Assembly: GCA_008704415.1 (NCBI GenBank)
Contig: VXIS01000065.1
Coordinates: 106,950 to 170,949 of the forward strand
Length of the DNA stretch: 64,000 bases
Source of the DNA: Sphaerosporella brunnea
Taxonomy: Eukaryota; Ascomycota; Pezizomycetes; Pezizales; Pyronemataceae
Direction of reading: 5' to 3'
The translations under genes and the position numbers were made by a program. The notes under the pieces are model-generated. The model did no database searches and had not been told where the DNA came from. It worked only from the letters and a program-made list of their open reading frames with translations. The stretch's first letter is position 1, and each line of letters opens with the position of its first letter. Of this stretch, positions 11,255 through 21,823 are shown piece by piece.

Positions 11255-11989
11255 CAGTAGAGTCTCTATATAAGAATAGGGTCGGGACCGCAGAGGCGTA
11301 TTCTTATAAAGTGAATATTCTGAAAGAGGAGTGTGGCTTGGCACGGGTCCTCGGCAAACCAAAATCCGGTGTATTTTCACCCGCTTTTGTCGGCGCGCGC
11401 GCGCGGGCAAGGAACGTTAGGGGAGAGTATTCATACTGTTGACTAACTGTACTGACGGCCGTTTGAAATTGCGGTTAAAAAAAAACAAACTCGCAATCCC
11501 CGACCCGTAACCCCCAACCCCACACATACGCACCCCTAAAGCTGATCATCGTCGCCATCATATGAATCCTCCATCTACATAAAACTGTGGTTGGAAACAG
11601 ACTGCTAGGGAGCTTGAGGTGCGCATACCAAAATGTCAGAACTTGGAGAGCCGGGGCGGTCTACTCCCACCCTCTCGTCAAACGTCCTTGAATAACCCTA
11701 ACTCAATTCCTGCGTACTCTTGCTGCTTCGGGTTTTCTCTTCACGTTCGGAGGCATGTTGGTTGCTTGGCTGATGCTGTAAAACGTTAGCTTGTCAAGCG
11801 GGGCAATCCCCCTGCGAGTTACCCGGCACCACTTTTTATAAGCATATCCATACAAATTTTTTCGCCATTTCTAAGAATATTCTTATAAGAAATTGATTCT
11901 TATTTCCCATATAAAATCGGTCGGGACCGGGCACCCATATTCTTATCGAGTGGATATTCTTATCTGACCGTATTCTTATATAGAGACTG
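11255..11989. mobile_element. Tc1/mariner (pogo/Fot1-like) non-autonomous element, TA TSD
   Basis: Both ends begin CAGT..CTCTATATAAGAATA in inverted orientation and are flanked by TA (11253-11254, 11990-11991). Subterminal blocks TATTCTTAT and GGTCGGGACCG recur on both sides. No transposase is encoded. A fragment of the same family lies at 37440-37513. Confidence 0.68.
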
Positions 11990-11991
11990 TA

Positions 11992-13329
11992 CCTGTGCTC
12001 GCTTAGCGAAGCCTTCGCTTACTGCTCGCACGTAACGCCAGGGCCATGCCACTCGTAAGACGAGGCGGCCGTTGATTAGATGTGCGCTCGCGAAAGGGCA
12101 TCATCTGGTGCAACTCTGTGTTTGAGGCCTCAGCGGGTGCCTTTCTGGGCGAGGGGTGGCGGTTCTACCGTGGCATCGTGATATCGCCAGTGCGCTCTCA
12201 AGAAGCCTCACCCTCCCACCCGGGCCTTTGAGTACATACTCGGAGGATTCAGTCCTTGGATCCCGGGCGCGACACGGCACTGGTGAGCTCCCACCCCATT
12301 AAGCGAGCGCCTGTGTTTCGAAGATAGCAAACACGACACGGTGTGATACTGCATGGATAGTTTTGCGCCGGCGCCGACGGGAAGAAAAGCAGCATCCCTC
12401 GAAAGTCCACCGCGCCAACGCTCCTTCGGCCGCAAATGATTCATTTCAGCATCTTCTCTCTCCGCTTACCAAACAGATACCCACGATGGCGACTCAAAAA
12501 TGGCCAGCAGAGCCTCTTCATGTTTGGACCCAGCTCACGGCGGTTTCAGATATCAGTGCTACTCTGCGACGGCGATTATTGCGGTGTCAACTCTAGCAGC
12601 AGCTGCAGTCTGAATCGTAACAAATCAACTCGCTCGTAAGGAAGGATCGGCAATGTGTAAGCTCGACCAGGCGGGCGTGGCCGCGACGCCACGAGCTTGG
12701 CTTGTGCACCGTTTCCTGCGATACAAAAGATGCGATTCTGCAAATGTCACAGCTATTGCTGTGACAGGGAGACACGTGATCCAGGCGCGACGTTGTCGAC
12801 AGCAATAGCCGAGCACGTGCTCGCTTGAACGAGAGATGCTGGGAAACTTACACCACCACCACCACCACCATGATATAAACTACCGCTACGAAATGAAAGG
12901 TGCTTAAATATTTTCGCTGGGTAATATTAAAACTACGAGAGAATCACTGGATTGTAGTTCGCTCCGATATTACCGCTCCTGATACGTTTCTCTCCTCTGA
13001 TTAATCTCTGTCAGGCCTTCCCAGTAGCTCACTCGAAGCCCTGGTGGCCGGGTTCGGCCGGCCACTGAGAACACTGCGTCCTCATAAAACGTCGCTTACG
13101 ACGGTCAGTAGCGCCATCTAAACAGGCCCTGAATCATTGCAGCCCCGGGCGAGTGGAAAGCGTCGTGCACCAGTGGCGATGAAAGATGAAAAAATCCGAG
13201 CATTGGCTTGCTGCAGGAAGGGTATAAAAGCGATACATGCAGATAGATAACGGAAGACACAACTCCCGCCGTTACAACAGACGCTAGGCGTTCAGTAAAT
13301 CGCGAGGCGAGCATGCAAGAGGCACGTGC
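11992..13329. other. Unassigned interval
   Basis: No convincing coding region. A right MITE end of the CAGTGTTCTC family (GAGAACACTG) sits near 13068-13077 without an identifiable left partner. A short (ACC)n run is at about 12850-12870. Confidence 0.4.
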
Positions 13330-13337
13330 GTGCCAAG

Positions 13338-13783
13338 CAGTGTTCTCAGTAGCCAGCCGGAACAGCCGGGCGGGCTTGGCCGACTGCTTTAGGCAGCCAG
13401 CCCGGCGGGCATTTTGCAGAAGCCCAAACGCCCCAGCCCGCTATCGGGCCAGCCCGGCTGCCAGGGCCTTGAGTGATCTCCGGTGAAGACCGGCCACTGC
13501 GAGTGGCGGTGATCAATCGGCGCCGATAAACTTATCAGGATCTGTAATGTTATAGTAAACTCCTATCGAGTGATCCCCTGCTGGTCATCATTTTACACGG
13601 CGAGCATCTTTATGTACTTTTCATTTCGTAGCAGTAGTTGATATCATGGTGATCGTATTTGTCGTCATGGTGGTCTCCGTCGGGGGGGTCGGGGGCCGCA
13701 GCCCAAACTGCCCGCCGGGCTTTTTGATCAGCCCACATCCGCTCAACGCAGCCTGCCGCGCTGGCTGGCTGTTGAGAACACTG
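13338..13783. mobile_element. MITE, CAGTGTTCTC family, perfect 8-bp TSD
   Basis: Ends CAGTGTTCTCAGTAGCCAGC and its inverse. The flanks GTGCCAAG (13330-13337 and 13784-13791) are identical, which fixes both borders. GC-rich subterminal blocks GCCAGCCCGGC repeat several times. Non-coding. Confidence 0.85.
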
Positions 13784-14052
13784 GTGCCAAGGGCCATCAG
13801 CAGCCCATCCATACTCAGGGGAGAGAGCGCGTTTGTTTCTGGCAACCGTCAATCTACTACTGAACCACCTGCTCCCGTCAAACGTCGCCCCTGCCGCGAC
13901 TTTCACGGAGGGAGTTGCCGCGGGGAGCACGATGGCGACTATCCAGATAGCCCTCTTGCTGTCTGACGACGTGTGGCGTGTAATCATCAGGAGGGAGCCA
14001 TTACGCTGCAAACTTACAGTGCATAGGCCTCCGCGTCTTGGCGGCTGCTCAT

Positions 14053-14577
14053 CAGTGTTCTCAATAGTCGGCGCAAAAATGCCGGGCTGGCTGGGGGTGT
14101 GGGCTGCGTCTTTGCACGTAAAAGTCGCGAATTGGTACAGAGTGATAACTAGTGAAGTAATAATTTGTTGATAGCCGAGCAACAGCGCATGCAGTCTTCT
14201 CAACAGCCGGCCCGCCCGGCCGGATGCGTTGAGCGGATGTGGGCTGACCCAAGGCCCGTCCGACTGTTTGGGCTGCAGCTACGACGGAGACCACAATGCA
14301 ATGACGACAAATACGACCACCGTGACATCAACTACTGCTATGCAATGGAAAGTACATAAAGATGTTCGCGGTGTAAAATGATGACTCGCAGGGAATTGCG
14401 AGATACGAGTGTAGCAAAACGCCCGCCGGGCTGACTGCATCAAGCAGCCGGCCAAGCCCCGCCCGGCTGTTTCGGCTGGCTACCGAGAACACTGAGCTCA
14501 TGCCGCCCACAGCCAGGCGGCCGCTTTTCGATCACCCCAATGCAGCCAGCCCGCCCGGCTGGCTGATGAGAACACTG
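14053..14577. mobile_element. MITE, CAGTGTTCTC family, host of a nested copy
   Basis: Ends CAGTGTTCTCAATAG and GATGAGAACACTG. Flanks ctgctcat and ctgcagat (14045-14052, 14578-14585) match at 6 of 8. The inner copy at 14192-14494 interrupts it, so this one is older. Confidence 0.6.
14192..14494. mobile_element. MITE, CAGTGTTCTC family, nested insertion
   Basis: Ends CAGTCTTCTCAACAGCCGGC and ACCGAGAACACTG, flanks agcgcatg / agctcatg (14184-14191, 14495-14502; 7 of 8). It lies entirely inside the 14053-14577 copy. Confidence 0.65.
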
Positions 14578-15108
14578 CTGCAGATGCCTCTGCGACTGCG
14601 CGTCACTAGATGTCTCGACTGCTCAGTATAGGCATATCTGATCACGGCATATCTGATCAGGTCCCCGTTTGACTCTCGACACCATCACTTGCATCTCCAA
14701 CCGATGGCCTTGGCGGTGGAGATTTAGTGCTGAATAGCACGGTGAAACTGGTGAATCCATGTACGCTGGGGGCCACGCAGAGGATTACTAAACAAACAAC
14801 GTCACGTGAGCCGAAAGCTTCTTCCCGTCTTCGGTGGTTTCGTTGCATCTTCGCTTCCTGCACAACCGACCAGCGAAGATAAACACCACACCAACAGCAT
14901 CACCATCACCACGAACTCCACCCCCACCGCCAACACCACGACCACCACCACACTCTCCACCAACGACACCACGACCCCCACCACCAAAACCACCACGACC
15001 ACCACCACCACCAAAACCACAACCACCACCACGATCGGTCGGTGAACACATAATCTGAGGCTTTGGGGTCTATTCACAGAGGCACTGACACCACGATCCA
15101 TCTAGACA
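14560..15108 (+). repeat. Duplicated 5' region of the Gln-rich gene, with ACC triplet repeats
   Basis: Sequence from about 14560 is alignable with 19590-20171 (shared blocks GGCATATCTGATCA, TGGTTTCGTTGCATC, CGACCAGCGAA), so the duplication carries the upstream region as well as the gene. Between 14885 and 15035 the DNA is almost pure ACC/CCA-type repeat, probably 5' untranslated. No TATA box stands out. Confidence 0.6.
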
Positions 15109-15774
15109 ATGTCCCAACCCAATTGGATGGCTGTGGCGGCCGCGTTCCAGCAGATTGTCAACGAAGTGGCACTCGTGCCCAACATTCCCGGTGTGCCGGC
15201 GGTGCTGTTGTTACAGCAACAGCAAGGGCAGCAACTGCAGCAGCAACTGCAGCAGATGCACCAGCACCAGCAGCAGTGGCAGCAGCAGATGCAGCAGCAG
15301 CAGCAGCAGTGGCAGCAGCAGATGCAACACCAGCAGCAGCAGATGCAGCACCAGCTGCAGCAGATGCAGCAGCAATTGAACCAGATTGCGCAGGGGGTGG
15401 TGTCCCTGCGCAACAGGTTTTTCCCCACCCATTATCTTTCGTTAATTTACACGACTAACCGTTATCGCAGCCAGGCCCTTCTGCCCATGCGGCTGCATAA
15501 TGCAGCCTGCAGCGAAAATGCGCCGCTGCGATATCCGGCGGGGGTGGTGGTGGCGGCACCGCTTCCCACCACGCGTTTGGACCTCCACCACCTGACTGGT
15601 AAGGACCTTCCATTCCGCATCACTACTGACGCCGCTGAAAATTTTGTGCGATCGTCAGGAAACAATTGTCAGGTGGTGGCGGCGGTGCTCGGACTGCCCG
15701 GCCTGCCTGCAAACACGCCGGTCATACAACGGCGGGCCCAGATTGCAGATTACCTGGGCGCGCCTTTCTTTTGA
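15109..15774 (+). CDS. Gln-rich protein of a small lineage-specific family, copy 1 (two introns)
   Basis: Exons are inferred at 15109-15416, 15471-15598 and 15659-15774. Intron 1 has GT at 15417 and ends ATCGCAG at 15470 with a CTAAC branch motif. Intron 2 starts GTAAGG at 15599 and ends GTCAG at 15658. Splicing gives 183 residues. The N-terminus is MSQPNWMAVAAAFQQIVNEV, then a Gln/Met/His-rich coiled-coil-like segment (about residues 35-90), a middle RLHNA..N..LRYPAGVV block, and a C-terminal QRRAQIADYLGAPF helix. Copy 2 at 20172 shares exon phases and exon 2 and 3 lengths exactly (128 and 116 nt), which supports the model. I infer a fungal family of unknown function; no enzyme motif is visible. 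Confidence 0.72.
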   Translation: MSQPNWMAVAAAFQQIVNEVALVPNIPGVPAVLLLQQQQGQQLQQQLQQMHQHQQQWQQQMQQQQQQWQQQMQHQQQQMQHQLQQMQQQLNQIAQGVVSLRNRFFPTHYLSLIYTTNRYRSQALLPMRLHNAACSENAPLRYPAGVVVAAPLPTTRLDLHHLTGKDLPFRITTDAAENFVRSSGNNCQVVAAVLGLPGLPANTPVIQRRAQIADYLGAPFF

Positions 15775-16220
15775 TTTTTTTCTTTTTTTTCAGTGTTTTT
15801 TTGTTCGTTTTCTTTTTCGTTTTCTTTTTCGTTTTTTTTCAGTGTTTTTTGTTTCCTTTGTTTCCTTTGTTTTCGTTTTTTGTTTTTCGTTTTTTTATTT
15901 TATTTTGTTTTCCTTTTTATTTTCGTTTTTTTTTTGTTTGTTTTTAAAAAAGTTTTTGTTTTTTGTCTCTTTTCCTTTCTGTTTTTTTTTTTTTTTTTTT
16001 TTTCCGTTGGTTATTTTCTTTTTTTCTTTGTTTGAAAAAAGTTTTTCTTTTTTTTCTGTTTTTGTTTTTGTTTTTTTATCCTTTGTTTTTCCCTGTTACC
16101 GCGTTGATTTTTTTTCGTTATTCTGATTTTTTCTTTGTTTGAAAAAAGCTTTTCTTTTTTTTTCTGTTTTTTTTTCTGTTTTTTTTTTCGGTTGATTTTT
16201 TTTTTCCTTATTGGCTTTTC
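15775..16220. repeat. T-rich low-complexity tract
   Basis: About 440 bases immediately after the stop codon are mostly T with scattered C and G, including tandem-like blocks TTTGTTTGAAAAAAG at about 16030 and 16137. The paralogue at 20172 lacks it, so it grew after the duplication. The open frames here are low-complexity Phe-rich artefacts. Confidence 0.8.
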
Positions 16221-16239
16221 CTTATTTCCTTTTTATTTT

Positions 16240-16312
16240 GTACGTATGTCTGTATGTATGTACGTATGTTTGTATGTATGTACGTATGTCTGTATGTATG
16301 AATGCACGTTTG
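16240..16312. repeat. TATG/TACG tetranucleotide microsatellite
   Basis: A run of TATG, TACG and TCTG tetramers, about 18 units, directly follows the T-rich tract. Confidence 0.85.
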
Positions 16313-16716
16313 CACAGATATCTAGTGGCCGAACCGTGATGCCCAAAAATCTCCAACTGCCACCAATCTCCCGTAGACAATCTGTAGGATGGGCATACAT
16401 AGACAAATGCATACGTTCACTGCTTACCGTAGGCGACTCTGTTTTCCCGCTGGTATCGCGTGATCCATTTCATTGAGAACGATCATTGTCACAAACGATC
16501 ACGGAGCCTTAACCTTCGGCACCCGACTGCACACCGGGTTGCCGGCAATAGCAAGCAGTGCCAAGCACTCCGATACGGATGTCAGGTGACGACAGTTTAT
16601 GTGTGCGGCCACTCCTTCAAGCAAATATGAGCTCGTAGCGATAGCTTGCGTTCACTAGAGCATACTGCGATCGGAGGCGGTGGCAGTTACCGGTCGCGGT
16701 GCGCGACCGCTCGAAC

Positions 16717-17051
16717 CAGTGTGCCTGATAGCCGGCCCAAGAAGCCCAGCTGCGCGGGCGAGCTGCCAAAAGGCAACAGCCCAGCTGGCTGTCTCGAAAT
16801 CCCGACGGGGCTGGCTGTTGGGCTGTCGGGCTGCCAAGCACTTTCGCCTGAGGTGAACTTGTCAGTTTGGCCTCGTTACGCCGTAAACTGAAGACTTGTT
16901 TCTGGGTGGCTGTTGCTCGATTCCCCATCGCGCATGATCCCTGCATCGGCTGGAAGCCCGACAGCCAGCCCGACGTGGGGCTGCGGCCCAAACAGCCCCC
17001 CGCCCGTCTTTTCGGTCAGCCCGACGGGCGGGCTGGCTATTAGGAACGCTG
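16717..17051. mobile_element. MITE, CAGTGTTCTC family, perfect 8-bp TSD
   Basis: Ends CAGTGTGCCTGATAGCC and GGCTATTAGGAACGCTG. The flanks GCTCGAAC at 16709-16716 and 17052-17059 are identical. Non-coding and GC-rich. Confidence 0.85.
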
Positions 17052-17177
17052 GCTCGAACATGACTAACGCCGCCATTCGGGCGCCGGAACGCCGCAGGTG
17101 ATTGTTTTTCGGATGTTCACCTTTGACAGCACCCTGCAGTGCTTTCATTCATACCTCAGAGGCCGAGAGACAAGCGG

Positions 17178-17966
17178 TGCAAGGGGCCAAGAACCATGAC
17201 CTTGGTTAGTGGCGAGGTTACCCGGGCCTGACAAGCGAGTGATTATGAGTGACGCGTTGGCGCACCCCAAATTATTGCACATGGAGCGGCCGGGCTACGA
17301 GTCTCCCCCACGCGTCCAGTCTTTCCTAAGCCTCCCATATGGTACTGCCGCCTTTAAGGAGCGGGGATACCGGAGTCACTGACGTGTGGGCGTGATGGAC
17401 ATTGATTTGATCATTTAAATTTTTTTTTTTTCTAAACTTTTATCACGTTAATACTACTCTGGAGGCCGAGCGCCAAGTTCGGGATTTTCTGATTGGCCCG
17501 CACAGCAAAAAACCGCGAAAATAAAAACTCGGCCGCCAAAATTCATCTTAAATTAGAAGCTCCCACTTGTAGTCAAACCCATTGCAAAAAACGCGATCCA
17601 ACACGTCCCGGAGGGGTAGCTGGGTGGGGGAGTGGGAGGCTGATGTGTGGCGTTTTGTGGCGACGCTGGATATTCAGCATCACCGTTTCAACTCTCTCAA
17701 CATCACGACGGCCCAGCAACCCCTCCAAGACTTGCTGGATAGCATTTTCTGCGATGGGTTTGACTACAAGTGGGAGCGTCTAATTTACGATGAATTTTGA
17801 CGGCCGAGTTTTTATTTTCGCGGTTTTTTGCTGTGCGGGCCAATCAGAAAATCCCGAACTTGGCGCTCGGCCACCAGAGTAGACGCCAGCGTGTCACCGT
17901 TTATCACTCACATATCAGGCCCGGGTAACCCCTCACTAACGAAGGTTATGGTTCTAGGCCCCTAGC
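17178..17966. repeat. Outer palindromic element
   Basis: Sequence at 17178-17270 is the imperfect inverse of 17882-17966 (shared blocks AGAACCAT, GGCCCGGGTAAC). The two arms flank a further, younger inverted-repeat element at 17457-17879. No target duplication was found, so class and borders are uncertain. Confidence 0.6.
17457..17879. mobile_element. Foldback MITE with ~120-bp TIRs, TA TSD
   Basis: Left arm 17457-17582 and right arm 17755-17879 are near-perfect inverses (blocks GCCAAGTTCGGGATTTTCTG and AAAACTCGGCCG). TA flanks both ends (17455-17456, 17880-17881). The central 170 bases are unrelated to any gene I know. The TA duplication suggests a Tc1/mariner-type mobiliser. Confidence 0.78.
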
Positions 17967-18640
17967 ACAATATATGTGGTGCTAGGAGGCTAAGCGTGAT
18001 ATGTTGCAACGGGTTATAAACCGGGAGCTTCGTTAAGCGTGAAGTTACCTGGAATTTCGTGGCGAGTGACAAACTGTGAGGCGGAAGGTTTGGTGCCGTC
18101 AACGGCCAGACAGCAGCGACTTGCAGACAGACGGCAAACTTTACCGCATAATGCGACGTTTCTATTCAGTCAATGCTATTCCAATGTTGCAGCTTCTTAT
18201 TCTTGAGCAGGGAAAAATTGTCGGGTTTTATTTGAACGAAACACCACCTAAAAAGGCCGCCGGGAAGCGGGTTTTTGCACGTGTGCAGCTAGGGTCGGGC
18301 ATCAGCAGAGAGGATATCGAACGGATGAGAGCAAACGGAAGCTCGAATTGTTCTTCAAGAACGGGGTCTATGGAACGCAAATCTTGTACTCCAGTGCAAA
18401 AATCTGAATAAGCTGGAAAGCTACGATTCGAAATGCGGTAGTCTCTAAGGCGACGTTCCACTATGAGGAACAAGAGAACTCACTCTTCTTCAGCACGAAG
18501 ACCCATTGCTATCCACCTGGGGAAATAGAACGCTCAAAATTCTTTTGTTTAGGTTTTATGTTTTTAGTTTCTTTCAAGAAGACTCTTTAGTTGATTTCAC
18601 GACTCTCTAGTAGATAGAGCCTCATTACATTTGCCTCCTA
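17967..18640 (+). other. Unassigned interval with one ORF (18076-18411)
   Basis: The 111-codon frame has no recognised domain and is followed by unrelated sequence. It lies directly left of the chromovirus remnant, with no shared frame, so I do not call it a gene. Confidence 0.35.
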
Positions 18641-18645
18641 CCTCT

Positions 18646-19062
18646 GACCACGACAATGAAGAGGAAGACGACCACACTCTCGACAATATCAAGGAGATTG
18701 TGAACCACAAGATTGACAGCATTGATTACGGGTATATTTCCTGACCGCATGATAGTCCTAAAAACAAATCTTGGGAACCCGATGCGAACATACGCAACAC
18801 TAGCGCAGATTCCATTCAGGAGTTCCTTTTGAAAAAATCCCAGGACTATCCCTCCACCGGAGTCACTCTTCGTCTCGATTTTTTCTTTGCTTCTGATAAT
18901 TCTTTCTATTCCTCCCGTATGTCATCTATTGCTTCTTCTGTTTTGAATTTACGTAAGTAACCATTTAACTTTTGTTATAAAACTACGTCATAGTAATGAT
19001 GGTATAATGTCAGTATTCTACAAGTTTCTTTACCTTTCTTGACTACCGTGTTATCTAACTTA
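18646..19062 (+). pseudogene. Chromovirus remnant: chromodomain tail and start of 3' LTR
   Basis: In the plus strand the translation (EEEDDHTLDNIKEIVNHK, then NKSWEPDANIRNTSADSIQE, then MSSIASSVL) is a diverged copy of the last 110 residues of the Pol at 25052-28804. A stop replaces the Trp of the chromodomain core. After the stop codon, about 100 bases match the first part of the LTR of the 24514-32348 element (ATAAAACTA, GATGGTATAATG). The rest is missing. It is an older, truncated relative of the complete element. Confidence 0.85.
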
Positions 19063-19064
19063 AG

Positions 19065-19590
19065 AGTCACACTTTTAAGCGGTCTTGGCGCGTACCCGCG
19101 CGTTTTCAACTCACTCCAAAATGTATGAAATACATTCTATGTGCTATTCCGAGGCGCTTGAAGTGATCTTTTTGCTGCGAAAATTAAAGATGGCATGATT
19201 TCGGGCTTTTGGAGCCTTAAACGTCGAAACATTTCCTAATGAAGTGAAAATTGCCTAATTAGGGGTGTGACTCTTAAGTGAGATAATACGGTACCTCATA
19301 TGGAATTTTCTCGCCTTAGCATGGGAGTCTGTATACTCCGCCGTCAAAAAAGATTGAGTCACGTGATTGTTTTTTCTGAGCCAAAACCTCTTCGCTTCAG
19401 GTAAAAAATTGCGCATTCAAGTCACGCGATTCGATCTTTTTGTGCAAGTAGGTCTTATGGCCATCGTTTCTTTGTTTTACGAAATTGCCACCTCATATCA
19501 AGAAATCATGTATTTGGCATCGTTAGCCATTCTTCATACGCGAGCAACAGCTCATTCAGCGCACAACCAACCGGCCGCTTTTTGATCAGT
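19065..19590. other. Unassigned AT-rich interval
   Basis: No coding region or terminal repeats recognised. It separates the chromovirus remnant from the duplicated gene segment that begins near 19590. Confidence 0.4.
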
Positions 19591-20171
19591 CCAATCCAGT
19601 CCGCCCGGCTGGCTGGCTATTGCGAACGCTGTTGCTCAGCGTCACTTGCGGCCTAGACTGGTCAATATAAGGCATATCTGATCAGTTCACCATTCGACTC
19701 TCGACGCCGTGGCTTGCATCTCCAAGCAAGCAAACCCGCCGCCAACATTGGCTTCACGATGCGTTTGGCGGTACAGATTTAGTTCTGAGTCGCACTGCGG
19801 AACGCGTGAGCTGCCGGCCACGCATAGGATTACTAAGCGACGTCACATTACCCGAGTAAACGAAAAGCGTCTTCCCGTTTTTCGTGGTTTCGTTGCATCC
19901 TCGCTTCACTACCGACCAGCGAAAGTCAACACCACCAATCAACATCACCACGAACTACAACACTATCACGATCCGCACTTCAAACTCTAAAAATAACACC
20001 ACCACGAACTCCACCACCATCCGCACCAACCACAAACTCCAAAACGAACTCCACCACGAACCACAACATCACTACCAACACCACGAACTCCACCACTATC
20101 GGTCAGTGACCACATTATCTCAGGCTTGGTGTCTATTCTCAGAGGCGCTGACACAACGATCCATAACAGAA

Positions 20172-20842
20172 ATGGCGCAGCCCGATTGGGCAGCTATGGC
20201 TCAGGCCTTCCAGCAAATCGCGAACGAGGTGGCACTCGTGCCAAATATGTTCGGTGTGCCGGCGGGGCAGCAGCTGCAACAGCAGATGATGCCGCAGATG
20301 GGGCATATGCTGGAAGTGCAGCAACAGATGCTGGGAGTTCAGCAACAGATGCTGGGAACGCAGCGACAGATGCTGGCAACGCAGCAACAGATGCTGGCAA
20401 CGCAGCAACAGATGCTGGGACAGCTGCAGCAGATGCAGCAACAGCTGAACCAGATTGCGCAGGGTGTGGCGACCCTGAACACCAAGTTTGTCCTCACCCC
20501 TTATGTTTCGTTAATCTACACGACTAACCATTGTCCCAGCCAAGCCCTTCTGCCGATGCGGCTGCACAACACCGCCTGCAGCGAGGATGCGCCCCTGAGA
20601 TATCCGACGGGGGTCGTGGTGGCGGCACCGCTACCCCACAGCCGTTTGGACCTCCACCGCCTGACCGGTAAGCACCTCCATTCCCCGTCGCTGCTGACCC
20701 CGCTGAACATTCTGTGCGATCGCCAGCCAACAACTGTCAGGTGGTCGCAGCGGTGCTCGGACTTCCCGGCCTGCCTCCCAACACGCCGGTCCTGCAACGC
20801 CGCAAGCAGATTGCGGATTTTCTGGGCGCCCCGTTCGTTTGA
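20172..20842 (+). CDS. Gln-rich protein of the same family, copy 2 (two introns)
   Basis: Exons are inferred at 20172-20485, 20540-20667 and 20727-20842. Intron 1 (54 nt) has a CTAAC branch motif and ends CCCAG; intron 2 (59 nt) starts GTAAGC and ends GCCAG. The product is 185 residues. It starts MAQPDWAAMAQAFQQIANEV, followed by six imperfect QQQMLG/QQQMLA heptads (residues about 50-90), a block RLHNTACSEDAPLRYPTGVV, and a C-terminus QRRKQIADFLGAPFV. All exon phases match copy 1. The heptads differ from the Gln/His repeats of copy 1, so the repeat region evolves fast while the ends are kept. Upstream sequence is also duplicated. Function unknown. Confidence 0.74.
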
Positions 20843-21183
20843 TATTTTTGTGGTTTCCTTTCAGTTTTTTGTCTACGGGTTGGCTGGCAGGGTTTATGGA
20901 AATGCTTGTTCGAAAATACACAGCTGGTATCTAGTCTTTTTGAGTATGTTTCAACCTACTGCAGGGTGCTGCCCAACGTGAAGCTTGGAAAAACAATGAC
21001 ATCCGGCGTTCCGGCGGTGCTCGAATGGTTCCGGTTGAAGTTCAAGCGATCGCGCACCACCGTACGGTGTACGCCGCCGCCTACGATCGCAGCATGCTCT
21101 TATGAACGCAAGAAATCACTGTGATCGCATATTTCCGTACAGTCGCGACTGCACACAAGCGTAAGCATAAGTCCCAATTCAAC
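20843..21183. other. Unassigned interval
   Basis: 3' flank of the Gln-rich gene. No coding or repeat structure recognised. Confidence 0.4.
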
Positions 21184-21823
21184 TAGTGATGGACACGAGC
21201 CGACTCTTGTCGAGCCGAGGGGTTCGCTGCCCTGGTCGAAGAGGGCGGATGCTCGGCAAGCCGAGTCGAGCCTGTAAAGCTCGAGCGAAAGCTCGAGCGG
21301 CCATACGGTTTCCAATGCGCGAGCCGGCAGACAAGGAGGATGTTAAAAACGGTCAGATTCTCGGTGCCTCTATATACTCAATGCTGTTATACTAGCACTC
21401 TAACCCGAGTCGCGGCGCGCGCGGGTCCTCCGCTTCTCACTCTATATCCGACACGTCAGATCCCCAATCAAAGTCTTCTTCCCACTGCGCCTCCATTCCC
21501 TCACCCAAGGCCTGGCGCGGGCCCTTTGCCGGTGCTAGTGCTCCTCTGTTGCTCGCGGCTGCATCTTCAGGTTGTGCGGGTTGAGTTCCCAATCGTCAAC
21601 TGTTTTCTGGTTGAGCCAACTTTTGAGCAGTAGCACCGCGCTGCTGGATTGCTTGAGGAGACGGTTTTGCTTCTTGGTTATCACGTCTATGGAATTCGAT
21701 AGCATCCTGTTGTTCAACTCGACCCTCAGTATGTTCGACTCACCAACGGAATCTAGAGGGTTCCCCCCGAGCCCAAAAGCTCGAGCTTTTTGCTCGAGCC
21801 AACTCGGCTCGTGTCCATCACTA
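21184..21823 (-). mobile_element. hAT deletion derivative, perfect 8-bp TSD
   Basis: Ends TAGTGATGGACACGAGCC and its inverse. The flanks AATTCAAC (21176-21183, 21824-21831) are identical. The minus strand keeps a short hATC fragment (NRLLKQSSSAVLLLKSWLNQ), so it derives from an autonomous relative of the 1058-2772 element by loss of most of the transposase. Confidence 0.87.

Noticed and set aside
14788..15051. Gly- or Thr-rich frames around 14.9 kb
   Set aside because: Translations of the ACC/GGT triplet repeat upstream of the Gln-rich gene.
15775..16126. Long Phe-rich open frames in the T-rich tract
   Set aside because: Pure low-complexity translation of poly(T); no credible protein and absent from the paralogous locus.
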